From Paludibacteraceae bacterium (GTDB taxonomy: Bacteria; Bacteroidota; Bacteroidia; Bacteroidales; Paludibacteraceae), in NCBI GenBank assembly GCA_017448345.1, contig JAFSLP010000109.1:1-64000 (forward strand): a stretch of DNA of 64,000 nt, written 5' to 3'. Below the pieces are notes generated by a model. It saw only the letters and a program-made list of their open reading frames with translations. It was not told the origin of the DNA and did no database searches. This document shows positions 44,669-53,687 of this stretch, piece after piece. The position numbers and the translations under genes are program-made. Within the stretch, counting starts at the first letter, position 1; every line of letters starts with the position of its first letter.

Positions 44669-45352
44669 TCATTCATAGAAATCGATATACACCAGCCTGA
44701 TACGCGGATCCGTGGCAAAAAGGCTGTCCGCATCGCTCTTCGTAATCTCTCCGCCGAATAGTGCAAAACAGTCTCCGTCACATTGCGAGAGGTCTGCACA
44801 ACGGCGGTAGTCAAAGGCATAATTGCGGATGACAGCAGGCGTATCGGTCTTCAAAGGCGGGACACGGCTTGCCATCACCTGATAGCCCATCTCCCGGAGC
44901 GCGAAATAATCCTCGTCGGAGAAACACTCCACCCACACGCGTTTCTTATAAGGATGAAGCCAACGATCAATAATCTGAGGATCGGAAATCTTATCCGTCA
45001 CCAGCGTCAAACGGGGATTAGCCGTCATGATAGAGTCTATCCGCTGGAAATCAATCGGGGTGAAAAGTCCGTATATCTTTCTTGCCATAAACTCGTCATG
45101 ATCAGGTGCTTCCGTCCATTCGAAATTCCAGTCGTGCCATGCCACCAGCTGTCCATCGTTCGTCAGGGACAAGTCCAACTCTATATAACCGAGTCCATGC
45201 TCCAGACTGTTGCGCACCGCTTCGATGCTGTTGGAATACCTGTAACGATGCACACTGCCGCCGGCATGACCGATATAGTCCTGCCGTGTGCCGCAGCTCT
45301 GCCACAACACAAGCAGAAGCATGCCTGCGAAAATACGTACTGTTTTTACCAT
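44669..45352 (-). CDS. GDPD-like (PI-PLC fold) lipoprotein
   Basis: 227 aa. A lipoprotein signal ends at Cys20 (LWQSC). GHAGG (28-32), NSIEAV, YIELDLSLT and VAWHDWNFEW match the glycerophosphodiester phosphodiesterase core, including its two catalytic histidines and metal-binding Glu/Asp. It would hydrolyse phosphodiesters outside the cytoplasmic membrane. It begins 3 bp after the LTA-synthase-like gene, so both may handle phosphoglycerol-type groups. Confidence 0.85.
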   Translation of the reverse strand: MVKTVRIFAGMLLLVLWQSCGTRQDYIGHAGGSVHRYRYSNSIEAVRNSLEHGLGYIELDLSLTNDGQLVAWHDWNFEWTEAPDHDEFMARKIYGLFTPIDFQRIDSIMTANPRLTLVTDKISDPQIIDRWLHPYKKRVWVECFSDEDYFALREMGYQVMASRVPPLKTDTPAVIRNYAFDYRRCADLSQCDGDCFALFGGEITKSDADSLFATDPRIRLVYIDFYE

Positions 45353-45355
45353 ATA

Positions 45356-47098
45356 TTATTGCTGTTTGAACCAATTCATCCGGATCAGTTTGTCCGAGAG
45401 AGTGCGGTGGACGGAAGAATTGCCGGTTTCATCGGCATTTTCCGGCTCCGTCAAGTCCCGTCCGAACCCTTTCCAGAAATAGCTTTTTTGCCCGATGAAA
45501 CCGAGAATAGTCGGGAATACGTCTATTTGTTCTCCATGGTCTGCCACCCGCAGCGAATCCATCCGGGGGGAAGCAATGATGAGCGGGCATCCGGCTTGGT
45601 TGGTGCCAAACGGCAGGTTGGCTCTCATGCCGTAATCGCGGATGTCATCACTCAGCCATGCATGGAAGATACGGTGGTCGCCGGTGAAGACGATGGTGCT
45701 GTTCTGCATCACCAGCGCCGTGTCCGCCCAATTCAGCAGGCGTCCCACCTGCCGGTCGGTGTAATGCGCTGTTTGCAGATAGTGCCTGAAAAGCGCAGGC
45801 ACCGTGTCGGCTATAGGAATATCGTCCGGCGAAGAGTCAAAGGGGATATGTCCGGAGATGGTGATTGTCTGCACGCAAGCCGGAGAGGGCAAGCGGTTGA
45901 AAGTCTCCATCACTTTGTCTATCACGATACTGTCATTCCATGCAAAGCGGTCGTCACTCTGCGGTTCCACCAACTGCTTGTAACCGTACGAATAAGAAAC
46001 CACCGTCTGGTTCCACACGTTCCTGCATGGGTTGACCACTGCGCTATGCGGATAGAAATGCGCCAGATTAGGATATACGTTGTCGCCGTAATCCACACAT
46101 GCCACGCCTTCCAAGGTGGGATAGAGCCCTGTGTTCACTATCTGCTGCCCGTCGCCGGACATGCCATAGCCGATTTGCGTAGTCACATCTTTGACATAGA
46201 GCACAGGGTGGGTTTCGATATAGTGCTTTATTTCCGGGCAGACCGGTTTGCCTTCCGCATCATTGACATCCAGCAGCCATGACTCGAAACTCTCCCCGAG
46301 AATAATCAGCAGATTGCCTTCGGGCGGATTAGCCGGGGCGACCGGGTTTATCAGCCGCTGCAACTCCTCTTGCTCTTCGGCACTCAGCTCCAACGCACCT
46401 CTTTTGCGCTGTTCGCGGACCCAGTCATTGAGCAGATACAGCGGATACGACAGGACGGAGTGCTCACGGATATAAATACGGGGCTGCTGCTCGTTCTCGC
46501 TGATATGCGCGGATAAATCCTGCGGTAATATACACGGATTGACCCACTCCCCGGTAAAGGGAGCCTGACAGCCTTGTTCCCTTTTGCGCTCCCAGCGGCT
46601 GTACGAACCGCCGATGCTAAGCAATACCCCCGCCACCAGAACTGCACACACCTCATACCATCTTGCGCGTCGGCTTTCCCATAAGAGACATACAGCAGCC
46701 AGAACAGTCAGTGCAGGAAAAACAAGCAGAGAGACAGACAGATAGGGAACTATACTGTTCCAGAAACCATCCATGTTGGATGTCAGTTTCAGCAGGTGCC
46801 AAGTGATAAACAGCCGATAGGAACGGTAATAAATGATATTGGCTGTCAGCCAGACATCCGTCACGCCGAGAATGACAAACACCGGATATTTCCGCCGCGT
46901 CAGCATTACAGGCAAAGCGACAATCAGGGCTGCGGCAGCATTAGCCAGCCAGTCATACAGAACCCATGAGACGGATGCCGGACGCGTGACGGCAATATCG
47001 AAAAGATACGATTTAACCATCAGCAGAACCACCACCAGCAGCCAGTTGCCCCATTTCCTGATAAAAAGAGGGGTGTTTTTGCGTAAAGGATACATCAT
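45356..47098 (-). CDS. LTA synthase-like sulfatase-fold membrane protein
   Basis: 580 aa from the ATG at 47098 (a second ATG follows at 47095); the extension to 47158 crosses the promoter. About five N-terminal membrane segments are followed by an extracytoplasmic alkaline-phosphatase/sulfatase domain with NLLIILGESFESW, TITISGHIPF and IVFTGDHRIF motifs. This family transfers phosphoglycerol or phosphoethanolamine to glycans or lipids. Lying next to the GDPD-like lipoprotein and opposite a surface-glycan cluster fits a role in envelope decoration. Confidence 0.9.
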   Translation of the reverse strand: MMYPLRKNTPLFIRKWGNWLLVVVLLMVKSYLFDIAVTRPASVSWVLYDWLANAAAALIVALPVMLTRRKYPVFVILGVTDVWLTANIIYYRSYRLFITWHLLKLTSNMDGFWNSIVPYLSVSLLVFPALTVLAAVCLLWESRRARWYEVCAVLVAGVLLSIGGSYSRWERKREQGCQAPFTGEWVNPCILPQDLSAHISENEQQPRIYIREHSVLSYPLYLLNDWVREQRKRGALELSAEEQEELQRLINPVAPANPPEGNLLIILGESFESWLLDVNDAEGKPVCPEIKHYIETHPVLYVKDVTTQIGYGMSGDGQQIVNTGLYPTLEGVACVDYGDNVYPNLAHFYPHSAVVNPCRNVWNQTVVSYSYGYKQLVEPQSDDRFAWNDSIVIDKVMETFNRLPSPACVQTITISGHIPFDSSPDDIPIADTVPALFRHYLQTAHYTDRQVGRLLNWADTALVMQNSTIVFTGDHRIFHAWLSDDIRDYGMRANLPFGTNQAGCPLIIASPRMDSLRVADHGEQIDVFPTILGFIGQKSYFWKGFGRDLTEPENADETGNSSVHRTLSDKLIRMNWFKQQ

Positions 47099-47115
47099 TT
47101 GTCCTGATTTTGGTG

Positions 47116-47147
47116 CAAAATTACACAATTTATTTGATTTATGCAAA
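47116..47147 (-). promoter_or_regulatory. promoter of the LTA-synthase-like and GDPD-like genes
   Basis: Minus-strand TTTG (47144-47147), 20-bp spacer, TAATTTTG (47116-47123). The -33 box is 4 bp from that of the flippase promoter. Confidence 0.8.
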
Positions 47148-47151
47148 AAAA

Positions 47152-47183
47152 ATTGCACAAATTAAAAAAAAGTTGTATCTTTG
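47152..47183 (+). promoter_or_regulatory. promoter of the surface-glycan cluster
   Basis: ATTG (47152-47155), 20-bp spacer, TATCTTTG (47176-47183). The flippase ATG at 47194 is 10 bp after the -7 box, implying a leaderless or nearly leaderless message. Confidence 0.72.
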
Positions 47184-47193
47184 CACGCTTTTT

Positions 47194-48441
47194 ATGTGGC
47201 ATAAAATACACGACATATGGCATAATAACACCAAAGTAGTGGAGAACTATGCGTTTATGACCATCTTGCAGGTATTGAATATCTGCTTTTATCTATTGAT
47301 ATATCCTTTCTTAATCCGTGTCTTAGGAGCAGAGAGTTACGGACTATATGCCTTTGTCTTGGCTATTGTGACGCTTTTCATTACTTTTATCTCATTTGGT
47401 TTCGACCTCCCCGCGGCAAAAAAAATTGCGGAGAATGCAGAAAATAAAGAGGAGATGTCAAAAGTGCTGTCTGAAGTGACAACAACCAAGATTTTCTTGG
47501 AGATAATCGCTTTGATTATTTATGCCTCTTTGTTTTTTGTCTCCGCCAAAATGCGTGAAAACGCCCTGCTTTTCGCAATCGTCTTTGCCCAGACCATAAC
47601 GAACATCCTCTTCCCACAATGGTATTTCCAAGGAGTGCAGCGAATGCGTGTGGTGACCTATATTCAGGTGGCGCTCAAACTTGCAACGCTGCCCTTTATC
47701 TTCTGGCTGCTCCGCTCGCCGGATGATTGTTGGATATATGCCTTGATAGTCTCGGCGTCTTCGGTGGCGGGAGGAGTGATAGCTTGGCTTATAGTACGTT
47801 TCAAGGATGGTTTGCAAATGCGCTATGTCGCCCTGCCTGTTGTCTGGAGATCCATTCGCGAGACTGCACCTTTCTTCCTTACTAACGCTACAAGCATACT
47901 GAAAGAACAGGGCGTCATCCTCCTGATAGGGCAGTTCTTAGGAATGAGCGAGGTGGCGGTATATGACCTTGCAAACAAGATCATTATTATCCCGCGAACA
48001 ATCTTCAGCAAACTGAATGATGCGCTGTATCCCAAGATGATGGCGCAGCCGAGTCCGGCGAGGCGCAAGAAAATCCTGATAGGAGAGATTGCGGTCGGAA
48101 TAGGTGCTGTTGCTTTGATTGCCGCTTTCGGGTATTGGGCGGTACTGATTTTGGGCGGAAAAGCCATGATCGCCTCCTATCCGGTGAGTGTCATTTTGAG
48201 TATCACGATTCTTTCATGGCTGGTCGCCGGAGCGCTGATAGATTTCTATATCATTCCGTCAGGAAAGGTCTATTATATCACGGTCAACCAGATCATAGCG
48301 ATGTCGGTTACGTTCCTTATCGCGGGAGCGGGATTGTATTTCTTCCATAGCGTCTATGTGCTGGCTGCCTCTCTGGCGGTGGCGGGATTGGTTGAAATAG
48401 CCTATTGCAGTTTTGTGGTCATTAAAAACAAGATGAGATGA
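47194..48441 (+). CDS. oligosaccharide flippase (Wzx-like, MOP superfamily)
   Basis: 415 aa from the ATG at 47194; the longer frame starting at 47110 runs through the promoter. About 12 membrane segments and the opening VVENYAFMTILQVLN...VLGAESYGLYAF are typical of polysaccharide-repeat flippases, which move lipid-linked oligosaccharide to the periplasmic face. It is the first gene of a seven-gene cluster and overlaps the next gene by 4 bp. Confidence 0.92.
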   Translation: MWHKIHDIWHNNTKVVENYAFMTILQVLNICFYLLIYPFLIRVLGAESYGLYAFVLAIVTLFITFISFGFDLPAAKKIAENAENKEEMSKVLSEVTTTKIFLEIIALIIYASLFFVSAKMRENALLFAIVFAQTITNILFPQWYFQGVQRMRVVTYIQVALKLATLPFIFWLLRSPDDCWIYALIVSASSVAGGVIAWLIVRFKDGLQMRYVALPVVWRSIRETAPFFLTNATSILKEQGVILLIGQFLGMSEVAVYDLANKIIIIPRTIFSKLNDALYPKMMAQPSPARRKKILIGEIAVGIGAVALIAAFGYWAVLILGGKAMIASYPVSVILSITILSWLVAGALIDFYIIPSGKVYYITVNQIIAMSVTFLIAGAGLYFFHSVYVLAASLAVAGLVEIAYCSFVVIKNKMR

Positions 48442-49418
48442 AGCTGAGTGTGATAGTGCCTGTCTATGGCGTGGAGAAATACATAGCGCGTTGCGCGGAG
48501 TCGCTGCTCCGGCAGGACTATGCGGACAAGGAACTCATCTTTGTGGACGACGCTTCGCCGGATTGCTCCATAGCAATACTGCAAGAACTGCTCCCGCACT
48601 ATCCTGACCGGCAGGTCACGATTCTCCGTCATTCCGAAAACCGCGGGCTGGCAGCGGCGCGAAAAACAGGCATGGAAGCGGCTACGGGCGAGTATATAAT
48701 CCACGTGGACGGAGACGATTACATGGAGCAGGACGCGCTGAGGCTGCTTGCCCGGAAAGCGGAAGAAACAGAGGCGGATATAATTGGAATGGATTTCTAT
48801 TTCGACTGGGGCGAACGGAAAAAAGTGTATCAAGGCCGTTGGATGGAGAATGCACAGGACTACAGCCGCTTGGTATTGAGTGGAGCAACTATGCCCAATA
48901 TGTGGGCGCATATGACTAGACGCCAATTAATAGAGCAAGCAGGCATCCTACCTATAGAAGGGCTGGACACGGGAGAGGACTATTTGTTCGTCTCCAAGCT
49001 ATGCAGTTACGCCCGCCGTGTAGCGCACGTGGAGCGCCCTTTGTACCACTATATGCAGACAAACACTTCCTCATACATGCATGTGCTGTCGGAGAAGAAT
49101 ATCCGCAGTCTGGTACGCGTGATGGAGGAACTGGATGACTTTTACGGGGGCAAAGAGGAGTATTCCGATGCTCTCCGCGCCGGGCAATGGCTCAAGAAAA
49201 CAGAAATGATGATGCGTGTAAGCAGAAGTCAATACCCACTTGTGGACGAAATGCCTGCAATAGCGCCCATCAACTACAGCACAATGACGTTTGCACAACG
49301 GTTGGCAGCGCCATTGGTCGCCAAGAAATATTGGTTTTTGCTTTGGTTGTATAGCCGGATATATTATACGCTATTAGAAATGATACAGATTTTGAAAGGA
49401 AGAAGAAAGAAATGTTAA
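48438..49418 (+). CDS. glycosyltransferase family 2
   Basis: 326 aa. A GT-A fold: N-terminal SVIVPVYGVEKYIARC, VDDASPDCS, the DxD equivalent in HVDGDDYMEQD, then a hydrophobic C-terminal tail suggesting membrane association. It adds a sugar to the surface-glycan repeat unit; donor unknown. It overlaps the flippase gene (ATGA) and the polymerase gene. Confidence 0.93.
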   Translation: MKLSVIVPVYGVEKYIARCAESLLRQDYADKELIFVDDASPDCSIAILQELLPHYPDRQVTILRHSENRGLAAARKTGMEAATGEYIIHVDGDDYMEQDALRLLARKAEETEADIIGMDFYFDWGERKKVYQGRWMENAQDYSRLVLSGATMPNMWAHMTRRQLIEQAGILPIEGLDTGEDYLFVSKLCSYARRVAHVERPLYHYMQTNTSSYMHVLSEKNIRSLVRVMEELDDFYGGKEEYSDALRAGQWLKKTEMMMRVSRSQYPLVDEMPAIAPINYSTMTFAQRLAAPLVAKKYWFLLWLYSRIYYTLLEMIQILKGRRKKC

Positions 49419-50812
49419 CCTATCTGTTAAATATAGCCTTTGCCATCGTGGCTACGGTGCTCTATATCAAAGCGCCGTGGACGTACAGTTACGACTATTG
49501 CGTGACACTGATGGCGTGCTTTATTGCGCAAAATGTGCTCTTCTTTGCGACCAACAAACGCAAGAACTGGCTGGGCTTTGAGTTCTTCTTCGCACTCTCG
49601 TTCTTCCTCGTCAATTTCGTTTATCCGGTCTTCTATGTACCCGATCCGGACCGTATCTATTGGTCGTTCTTCTCGTTTGACTTTAATGATGATTATGTCA
49701 CGCGGGCAACCGCACTCGCTTATTTCGGCTATGCATGGTATATGTTAGGGGCGACGCGAATGCTACAGCTCAACCGCGAAGAGCCCGCCGAACCGGCGTT
49801 CACCATCTCCATGCGGCAGTATATATGGTTCTTCGGGATTACCATGGTCGCTTGGGTGCTCTTTGTCGCTACAGGCGGACTGGCTGCGCTGCAGAGCGTT
49901 TATGCCGAAGGAGCCAACCTCCGTGATGTAGGCATATACAGTTATTTCAACAATATCTTCACCATCGGCTGCTATTTCATGGCGATATTCATCTTCCGTC
50001 TGCCGAAACAGAAATGGTGGTTCTATCTGGCGGTGATTGCTACATTCATGCTCATTCTCCTCTCGACCGGCAGCCGCCAGTTGGCGATAAGTCTGGCGTT
50101 AATCCTAATCGTCAGTTTCAGCATGTACGTCTATCATCTAACATGGTGGCAGGTACTAACGCTGGTAGCGGGTGGTTCTATAGCTCTCTTCCTCGTTATG
50201 ACACTCCGCACGGAAGGCTTGGACTTCGGAGCTTGGCAAGCCAAACTGGCGCATCTCAAGTTAGAGGAGTTCTGGGATATCTATGAGGACCTCATCGTCA
50301 ATGATGTCAATCTCTTCCGCCTTTTCGGTTGGGCGCAGGAGAATGACCTTACATGGTTCCAAGGTATGCTGCTGGATATCACCTCGCCGATTCCCGGTAT
50401 GGCGAATATCATCATCTCCAATGCCGATGTGCCTCCTCAGATGTTACATGGCGGAGACCTGCCTACTTATCTCTTCCTCGGACCGGAAGCTGGATGGGGC
50501 ACCGGCACAAACATGGTCGGCGAGGCGTATCGCTCGTTCGGTATTATCGGAACGGCAGTGGCTATGTTCCTGATTGGTCTGTGGGTCAAAGAGAGTTATT
50601 ATCGCGCCAAAAACAGCGTCTATTGGTATATGATGTACTTCCTTTTAGTCGGACACGCGCTGATTTATCCGCGTGCACCGCTGTTGTTTGACCCGAGGTT
50701 GGTTACATGGAGCTTGTTGCTGCTGGCTATAGTCATGTCCATAACCACCCACCAGAACGAGATAGTGAACGCGCTCAACAGGTTGGGCAAAAAGAAAGGG
50801 GAGAGGTCATGA
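49412..50812 (+). CDS. oligosaccharide repeat-unit polymerase (Wzy-like)
   Basis: 466 aa with about 12 membrane segments, a large periplasmic loop between late segments, and no similarity to soluble enzymes. Size and place between flippase and glycosyltransferases fit the Wzy/O-antigen polymerase role, linking repeat units in the periplasm. It overlaps both neighbours by a few bases. Confidence 0.85.
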   Translation: MLTYLLNIAFAIVATVLYIKAPWTYSYDYCVTLMACFIAQNVLFFATNKRKNWLGFEFFFALSFFLVNFVYPVFYVPDPDRIYWSFFSFDFNDDYVTRATALAYFGYAWYMLGATRMLQLNREEPAEPAFTISMRQYIWFFGITMVAWVLFVATGGLAALQSVYAEGANLRDVGIYSYFNNIFTIGCYFMAIFIFRLPKQKWWFYLAVIATFMLILLSTGSRQLAISLALILIVSFSMYVYHLTWWQVLTLVAGGSIALFLVMTLRTEGLDFGAWQAKLAHLKLEEFWDIYEDLIVNDVNLFRLFGWAQENDLTWFQGMLLDITSPIPGMANIIISNADVPPQMLHGGDLPTYLFLGPEAGWGTGTNMVGEAYRSFGIIGTAVAMFLIGLWVKESYYRAKNSVYWYMMYFLLVGHALIYPRAPLLFDPRLVTWSLLLLAIVMSITTHQNEIVNALNRLGKKKGERS

Positions 50813-51954
50813 GAATACTCTATTGCATCCCGCATCTCTTCAACTCCGGCGGAATGGAGCGTGTACTGACCCAGAAAGTAAACTGGTTGGCTGCACACAC
50901 GCCCCACGAGATTACGATCCTGACGACGGAGCCGGTGCCGACAGGCACTCCGAAATGCTATTTCCCCCTCTCCGAAAAGGTGCAGGTGGTGGAACTGGAT
51001 ATAGATTTCAATGCGGACTACACCAAGCCGTTACTGCCCAAATACTACGCCCACATGCGCCGCATGCGCATGTACAAGCGTGCGCTAACCGAATATATAG
51101 TGCAGCACAAGGTAGACCTCTGTATCTCGCTGGGAGGCAAAGAGATTGCGTTTTTGCGTCATCTGCCTTGCCGCACGATAGCAGAGATGCATTTTGCCAT
51201 GGACCAGCGGCGGCAGCTGATAGAGGCGAACCATAAAAGTCTCTTCTGGTCGCTCGTCGGAGAGGTGCGCACAAGGCAACTGGTGCAAGCCGTCAAACCC
51301 TTGGAGCGGCTGGTGGTACTGACCGATGCAGACAAAGCAGCCTGGGAGAAAGCCGGTTGCACGAACGTAACCGTCATACCCAATCCTTGTGCGCTAAATA
51401 GTCGAAAGTCGAAAGTCGAAAGTCGAAAGACCAAGACGGTGCTGGCGGTTGGACGGTTGCATGAGCAGAAAGGCTTTGACCTTCTTTTGCAGGCATGGAA
51501 ACCCATAGAGAAACACTATCCCGAATGGCAGTTGCGCATTGTGGGAGAAGGTCCTAAACGTGCTGAATTAGAGACGCAAGTTCGCGAACTAACCTTGAGA
51601 CATGCAATTATTGCCGGTCGTACAGAGAATGTGGCTGATGAATATAGCAGTGCGTCATTGTTTGTGCTCTCCTCACGATATGAGGGTTTTTCTCTGGTAT
51701 TGGCAGAAGCCATGTGGTGTGGAACTCCCTGTGTGGCTTTCGACTGCCCGCAAGGACCGGCGGAGCTCTTGGCAGACGGCAGAGGATGGCTGGTAGAGAA
51801 CGGCGATGTGGAAAAATTGACACAACGGATAGTTTATGCTATATCGCACCCCGACGAGGCGAAAGCTCGTGCCGCTAAAGCGCAGGCCTTTGCGCAGGAG
51901 ACCTACAGCGAGGCGGCAATCATGCCGCAATGGGAGAAAATAATTTGTAATTAA
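50809..51954 (+). CDS. glycosyltransferase family 4
   Basis: 381 aa from the ATG at 50809, which overlaps the polymerase stop (ATGA). GT-B fold with IPHLFNSGGMERV, the donor-site VLAVGRLHEQKGFD, SSRYEGFSLVLAEAMWCGTPCVAFD and the conserved glutamates. Residues about 198-208 (SRKSKVESRKTK) between the two Rossmann domains come from four AGTCGAA units (51400-51430). The last residues (IICN) and the stop lie in an AATTCGTA-family array. Confidence 0.93.
   Translation: MRILYCIPHLFNSGGMERVLTQKVNWLAAHTPHEITILTTEPVPTGTPKCYFPLSEKVQVVELDIDFNADYTKPLLPKYYAHMRRMRMYKRALTEYIVQHKVDLCISLGGKEIAFLRHLPCRTIAEMHFAMDQRRQLIEANHKSLFWSLVGEVRTRQLVQAVKPLERLVVLTDADKAAWEKAGCTNVTVIPNPCALNSRKSKVESRKTKTVLAVGRLHEQKGFDLLLQAWKPIEKHYPEWQLRIVGEGPKRAELETQVRELTLRHAIIAGRTENVADEYSSASLFVLSSRYEGFSLVLAEAMWCGTPCVAFDCPQGPAELLADGRGWLVENGDVEKLTQRIVYAISHPDEAKARAAKAQAFAQETYSEAAIMPQWEKIICN
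51400..51430 (+). repeat. in-frame AGTCGAA tandem repeat in a glycosyltransferase gene
   Basis: Four consecutive 7-bp AGTCGAA units; three units make 21 bp, so the frame is kept. Same family as in parE. Confidence 0.85.
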
Positions 51955-51975
51955 TTCATAATTCGTAATTTTAAT
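51942..51975. repeat. AATTCGTA-family array spanning a stop and the next start
   Basis: TAATTTGTAATTAATTCATA-like repeats supply the final residues and stop of the upstream gene and run up to the TTG start of the next. Confidence 0.75.
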
Positions 51976-52917
51976 TTGAACGTAGTACTTGACAATATTA
52001 TCTTTACGCTCCAGCGGAATGGCGGCATCTCTGTCGTCTGGAACGAACTGTTGCGCCGAGCCCGCGCCGACCTCGCGCTGAGTCTGGAGGAACTGGATTA
52101 TGTAGAAAAAATGACACCCCGGTTCATGGAACGCTACCGCATTCCTGCCTACAAGGCGCAGACACCGGCGGTCTTCCATTCGTCGTATTTCCGTATTCTG
52201 CCGCAACCGGATGTCTATAATGTGACCACTGTCCATGACCTCACCTACCATTTCTACCGGCATGGGCTTCCCAAAGCCGTACACCTGTGGGAAGAGGAAC
52301 GTGCACTGCGTCATAGCGAAGCCGTCATCTGCGTCAGCCAAAGCACCAAGCGCGATTTGCTGCATTTCTACCCATGGCTGAAAGAAGACCGACTGCATGT
52401 CATCTACAACGGTGTCAGCGAGTCATTTTTCCCGATTTCATCGGTAGAAAAGAAGGGCTATCTGCTCTATATAGGCAATAGCACCGTGTCTTACAAACGG
52501 TTCGATGTGGCACAGGAAGTGGCACGGTTGACCGGCTTGGAACTGGTCACCGCCTCGCATGTCTCGCAGGAGCGATTGAATATGATGTACAACGAAGCAC
52601 TCTGTCTGTTGTACCCCTCCGATTACGAAGGTTTCGGACTGCCTGTTCTGGAAGCCCAGAGAGCAGGCTGCCCGGTTATCGCGCAGAACAGGTCATCCAT
52701 CCCCGAAGTCATCGGACCCGACGGGCTGATGGTGAACCATGACACGCCACACCGGATGGCGGAGGAGATGGCACATGCCGTACGGGAACTCCTGTCTCGT
52801 CCTGCACAGCATATCATCGACTCCGGCTTGGAGAACACCAAACGTTTCTCTTGGGACAAAAACTATGAACAAGTAAAACAAGTATATGAAAATATCTATC
52901 ATCACCATCACGTATAA
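51976..52917 (+). CDS. glycosyltransferase family 4, TTG start
   Basis: 313 aa. GT-B fold with TTVHDLTYHFY, ICVSQSTKRDL, LLYIGNSTVSYKRFD and LLYPSDYEGFGLPVLEAQ (donor-site Glu). No ATG lies near the expected N terminus (family start LDNIIFTLQRNGGIS), and the first in-frame initiator is TTG at 51976, directly after an AT-rich repeat that may have replaced an older start region. It overlaps the next gene by 32 bp. Confidence 0.9.
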   Translation: MNVVLDNIIFTLQRNGGISVVWNELLRRARADLALSLEELDYVEKMTPRFMERYRIPAYKAQTPAVFHSSYFRILPQPDVYNVTTVHDLTYHFYRHGLPKAVHLWEEERALRHSEAVICVSQSTKRDLLHFYPWLKEDRLHVIYNGVSESFFPISSVEKKGYLLYIGNSTVSYKRFDVAQEVARLTGLELVTASHVSQERLNMMYNEALCLLYPSDYEGFGLPVLEAQRAGCPVIAQNRSSIPEVIGPDGLMVNHDTPHRMAEEMAHAVRELLSRPAQHIIDSGLENTKRFSWDKNYEQVKQVYENIYHHHHV

Positions 52918-53653
52918 CAGCGCGAAGACACTCCCTCGTGCATTGGAGAGCGTGCAGAGCCAGAAATACGATGAAATCGAGCATATTATCGTGGATGGCG
53001 CTTCTACCGATGGCACGGTGGAGCTCATAAGAAAGTATTCTGATGTACAAAGCGACAATGTACAATGTACAAAGAAGGTGCGCTGGGTGTCGGAGCCTGA
53101 TAACGGTATATACAATGCGCTTAACAAAGGTATTGCCATGGCTACGGGCGATGTAGTCGGATTCCTACACTCCGATGATGTGCTGTATTCTCCCGATTCC
53201 ATCGGACAAATCGCCTCTGCTTTTGCGGATGAAAAAGTGGATGTGGTCTATGGTGATTTAGAGTATCGCAAGGGCGACAAAGTGACACGCCGGTGGAAAA
53301 GCAACGCCTTCAACCCCTGCAGTCTCAAATACGGCTGGATGCCTCCGCACCCCACGGTATATGTCCGCAGGAAGGTGTATGAGCAGGTGGGACCATACGA
53401 TGAGTGGTTCCGCATCTCCGCCGACTATGACATGATTCTTCGTATCTTCTCCGCCGGATATAAGACTCAGTATATCCCGCAGGTCTTGGTGTCCATGGAG
53501 ACCGGAGGAGCCAGCAACAAGGATACCAAAGCACGCCTCTCCAAGACACAGGAAGACTATATCGCGCTCAAGAAGAATCACATTGGCGCAGGCTACCTGA
53601 CCGTTGCCTGCAAACAACTGCGCAAAGTGCGGCAGTTCCTGCGCAAATCATAA
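52886..53653 (+). CDS. glycosyltransferase family 2 (WcaE-like)
   Basis: 255 aa. GT-A fold: ISIITITYNSAKTLPRAL, IVDGASTDGT, SEPDNGIYNALNKGI and HSDDVL (DxD-like). Residues about 52-63 (SDVQSDNVQCTK), between RKY and VRWVSEPDNG, come from the 32-bp dispersed element (53043-53074); relatives are shorter here. It overlaps the previous gene by 32 bp. Confidence 0.93.
   Translation: MKISIITITYNSAKTLPRALESVQSQKYDEIEHIIVDGASTDGTVELIRKYSDVQSDNVQCTKKVRWVSEPDNGIYNALNKGIAMATGDVVGFLHSDDVLYSPDSIGQIASAFADEKVDVVYGDLEYRKGDKVTRRWKSNAFNPCSLKYGWMPPHPTVYVRRKVYEQVGPYDEWFRISADYDMILRIFSAGYKTQYIPQVLVSMETGGASNKDTKARLSKTQEDYIALKKNHIGAGYLTVACKQLRKVRQFLRKS
53043..53074 (+). repeat. 32-bp dispersed element, copy 2 (in frame in a glycosyltransferase gene)
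   Basis: Nearly identical to 34064-34095 in glgB and 57486-57517 (intergenic), and read in the same frame as in glgB (VQSDNVQCTK). Confidence 0.85.
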
Positions 53654-53687
53654 AAATCGTACATTGTAAATCATCCAATCATAAATT

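Noticed and set aside
44783..46282. 499-codon plus-strand frame
   Set aside because: Runs across two well-supported minus-strand genes (GDPD-like and LTA-synthase-like).
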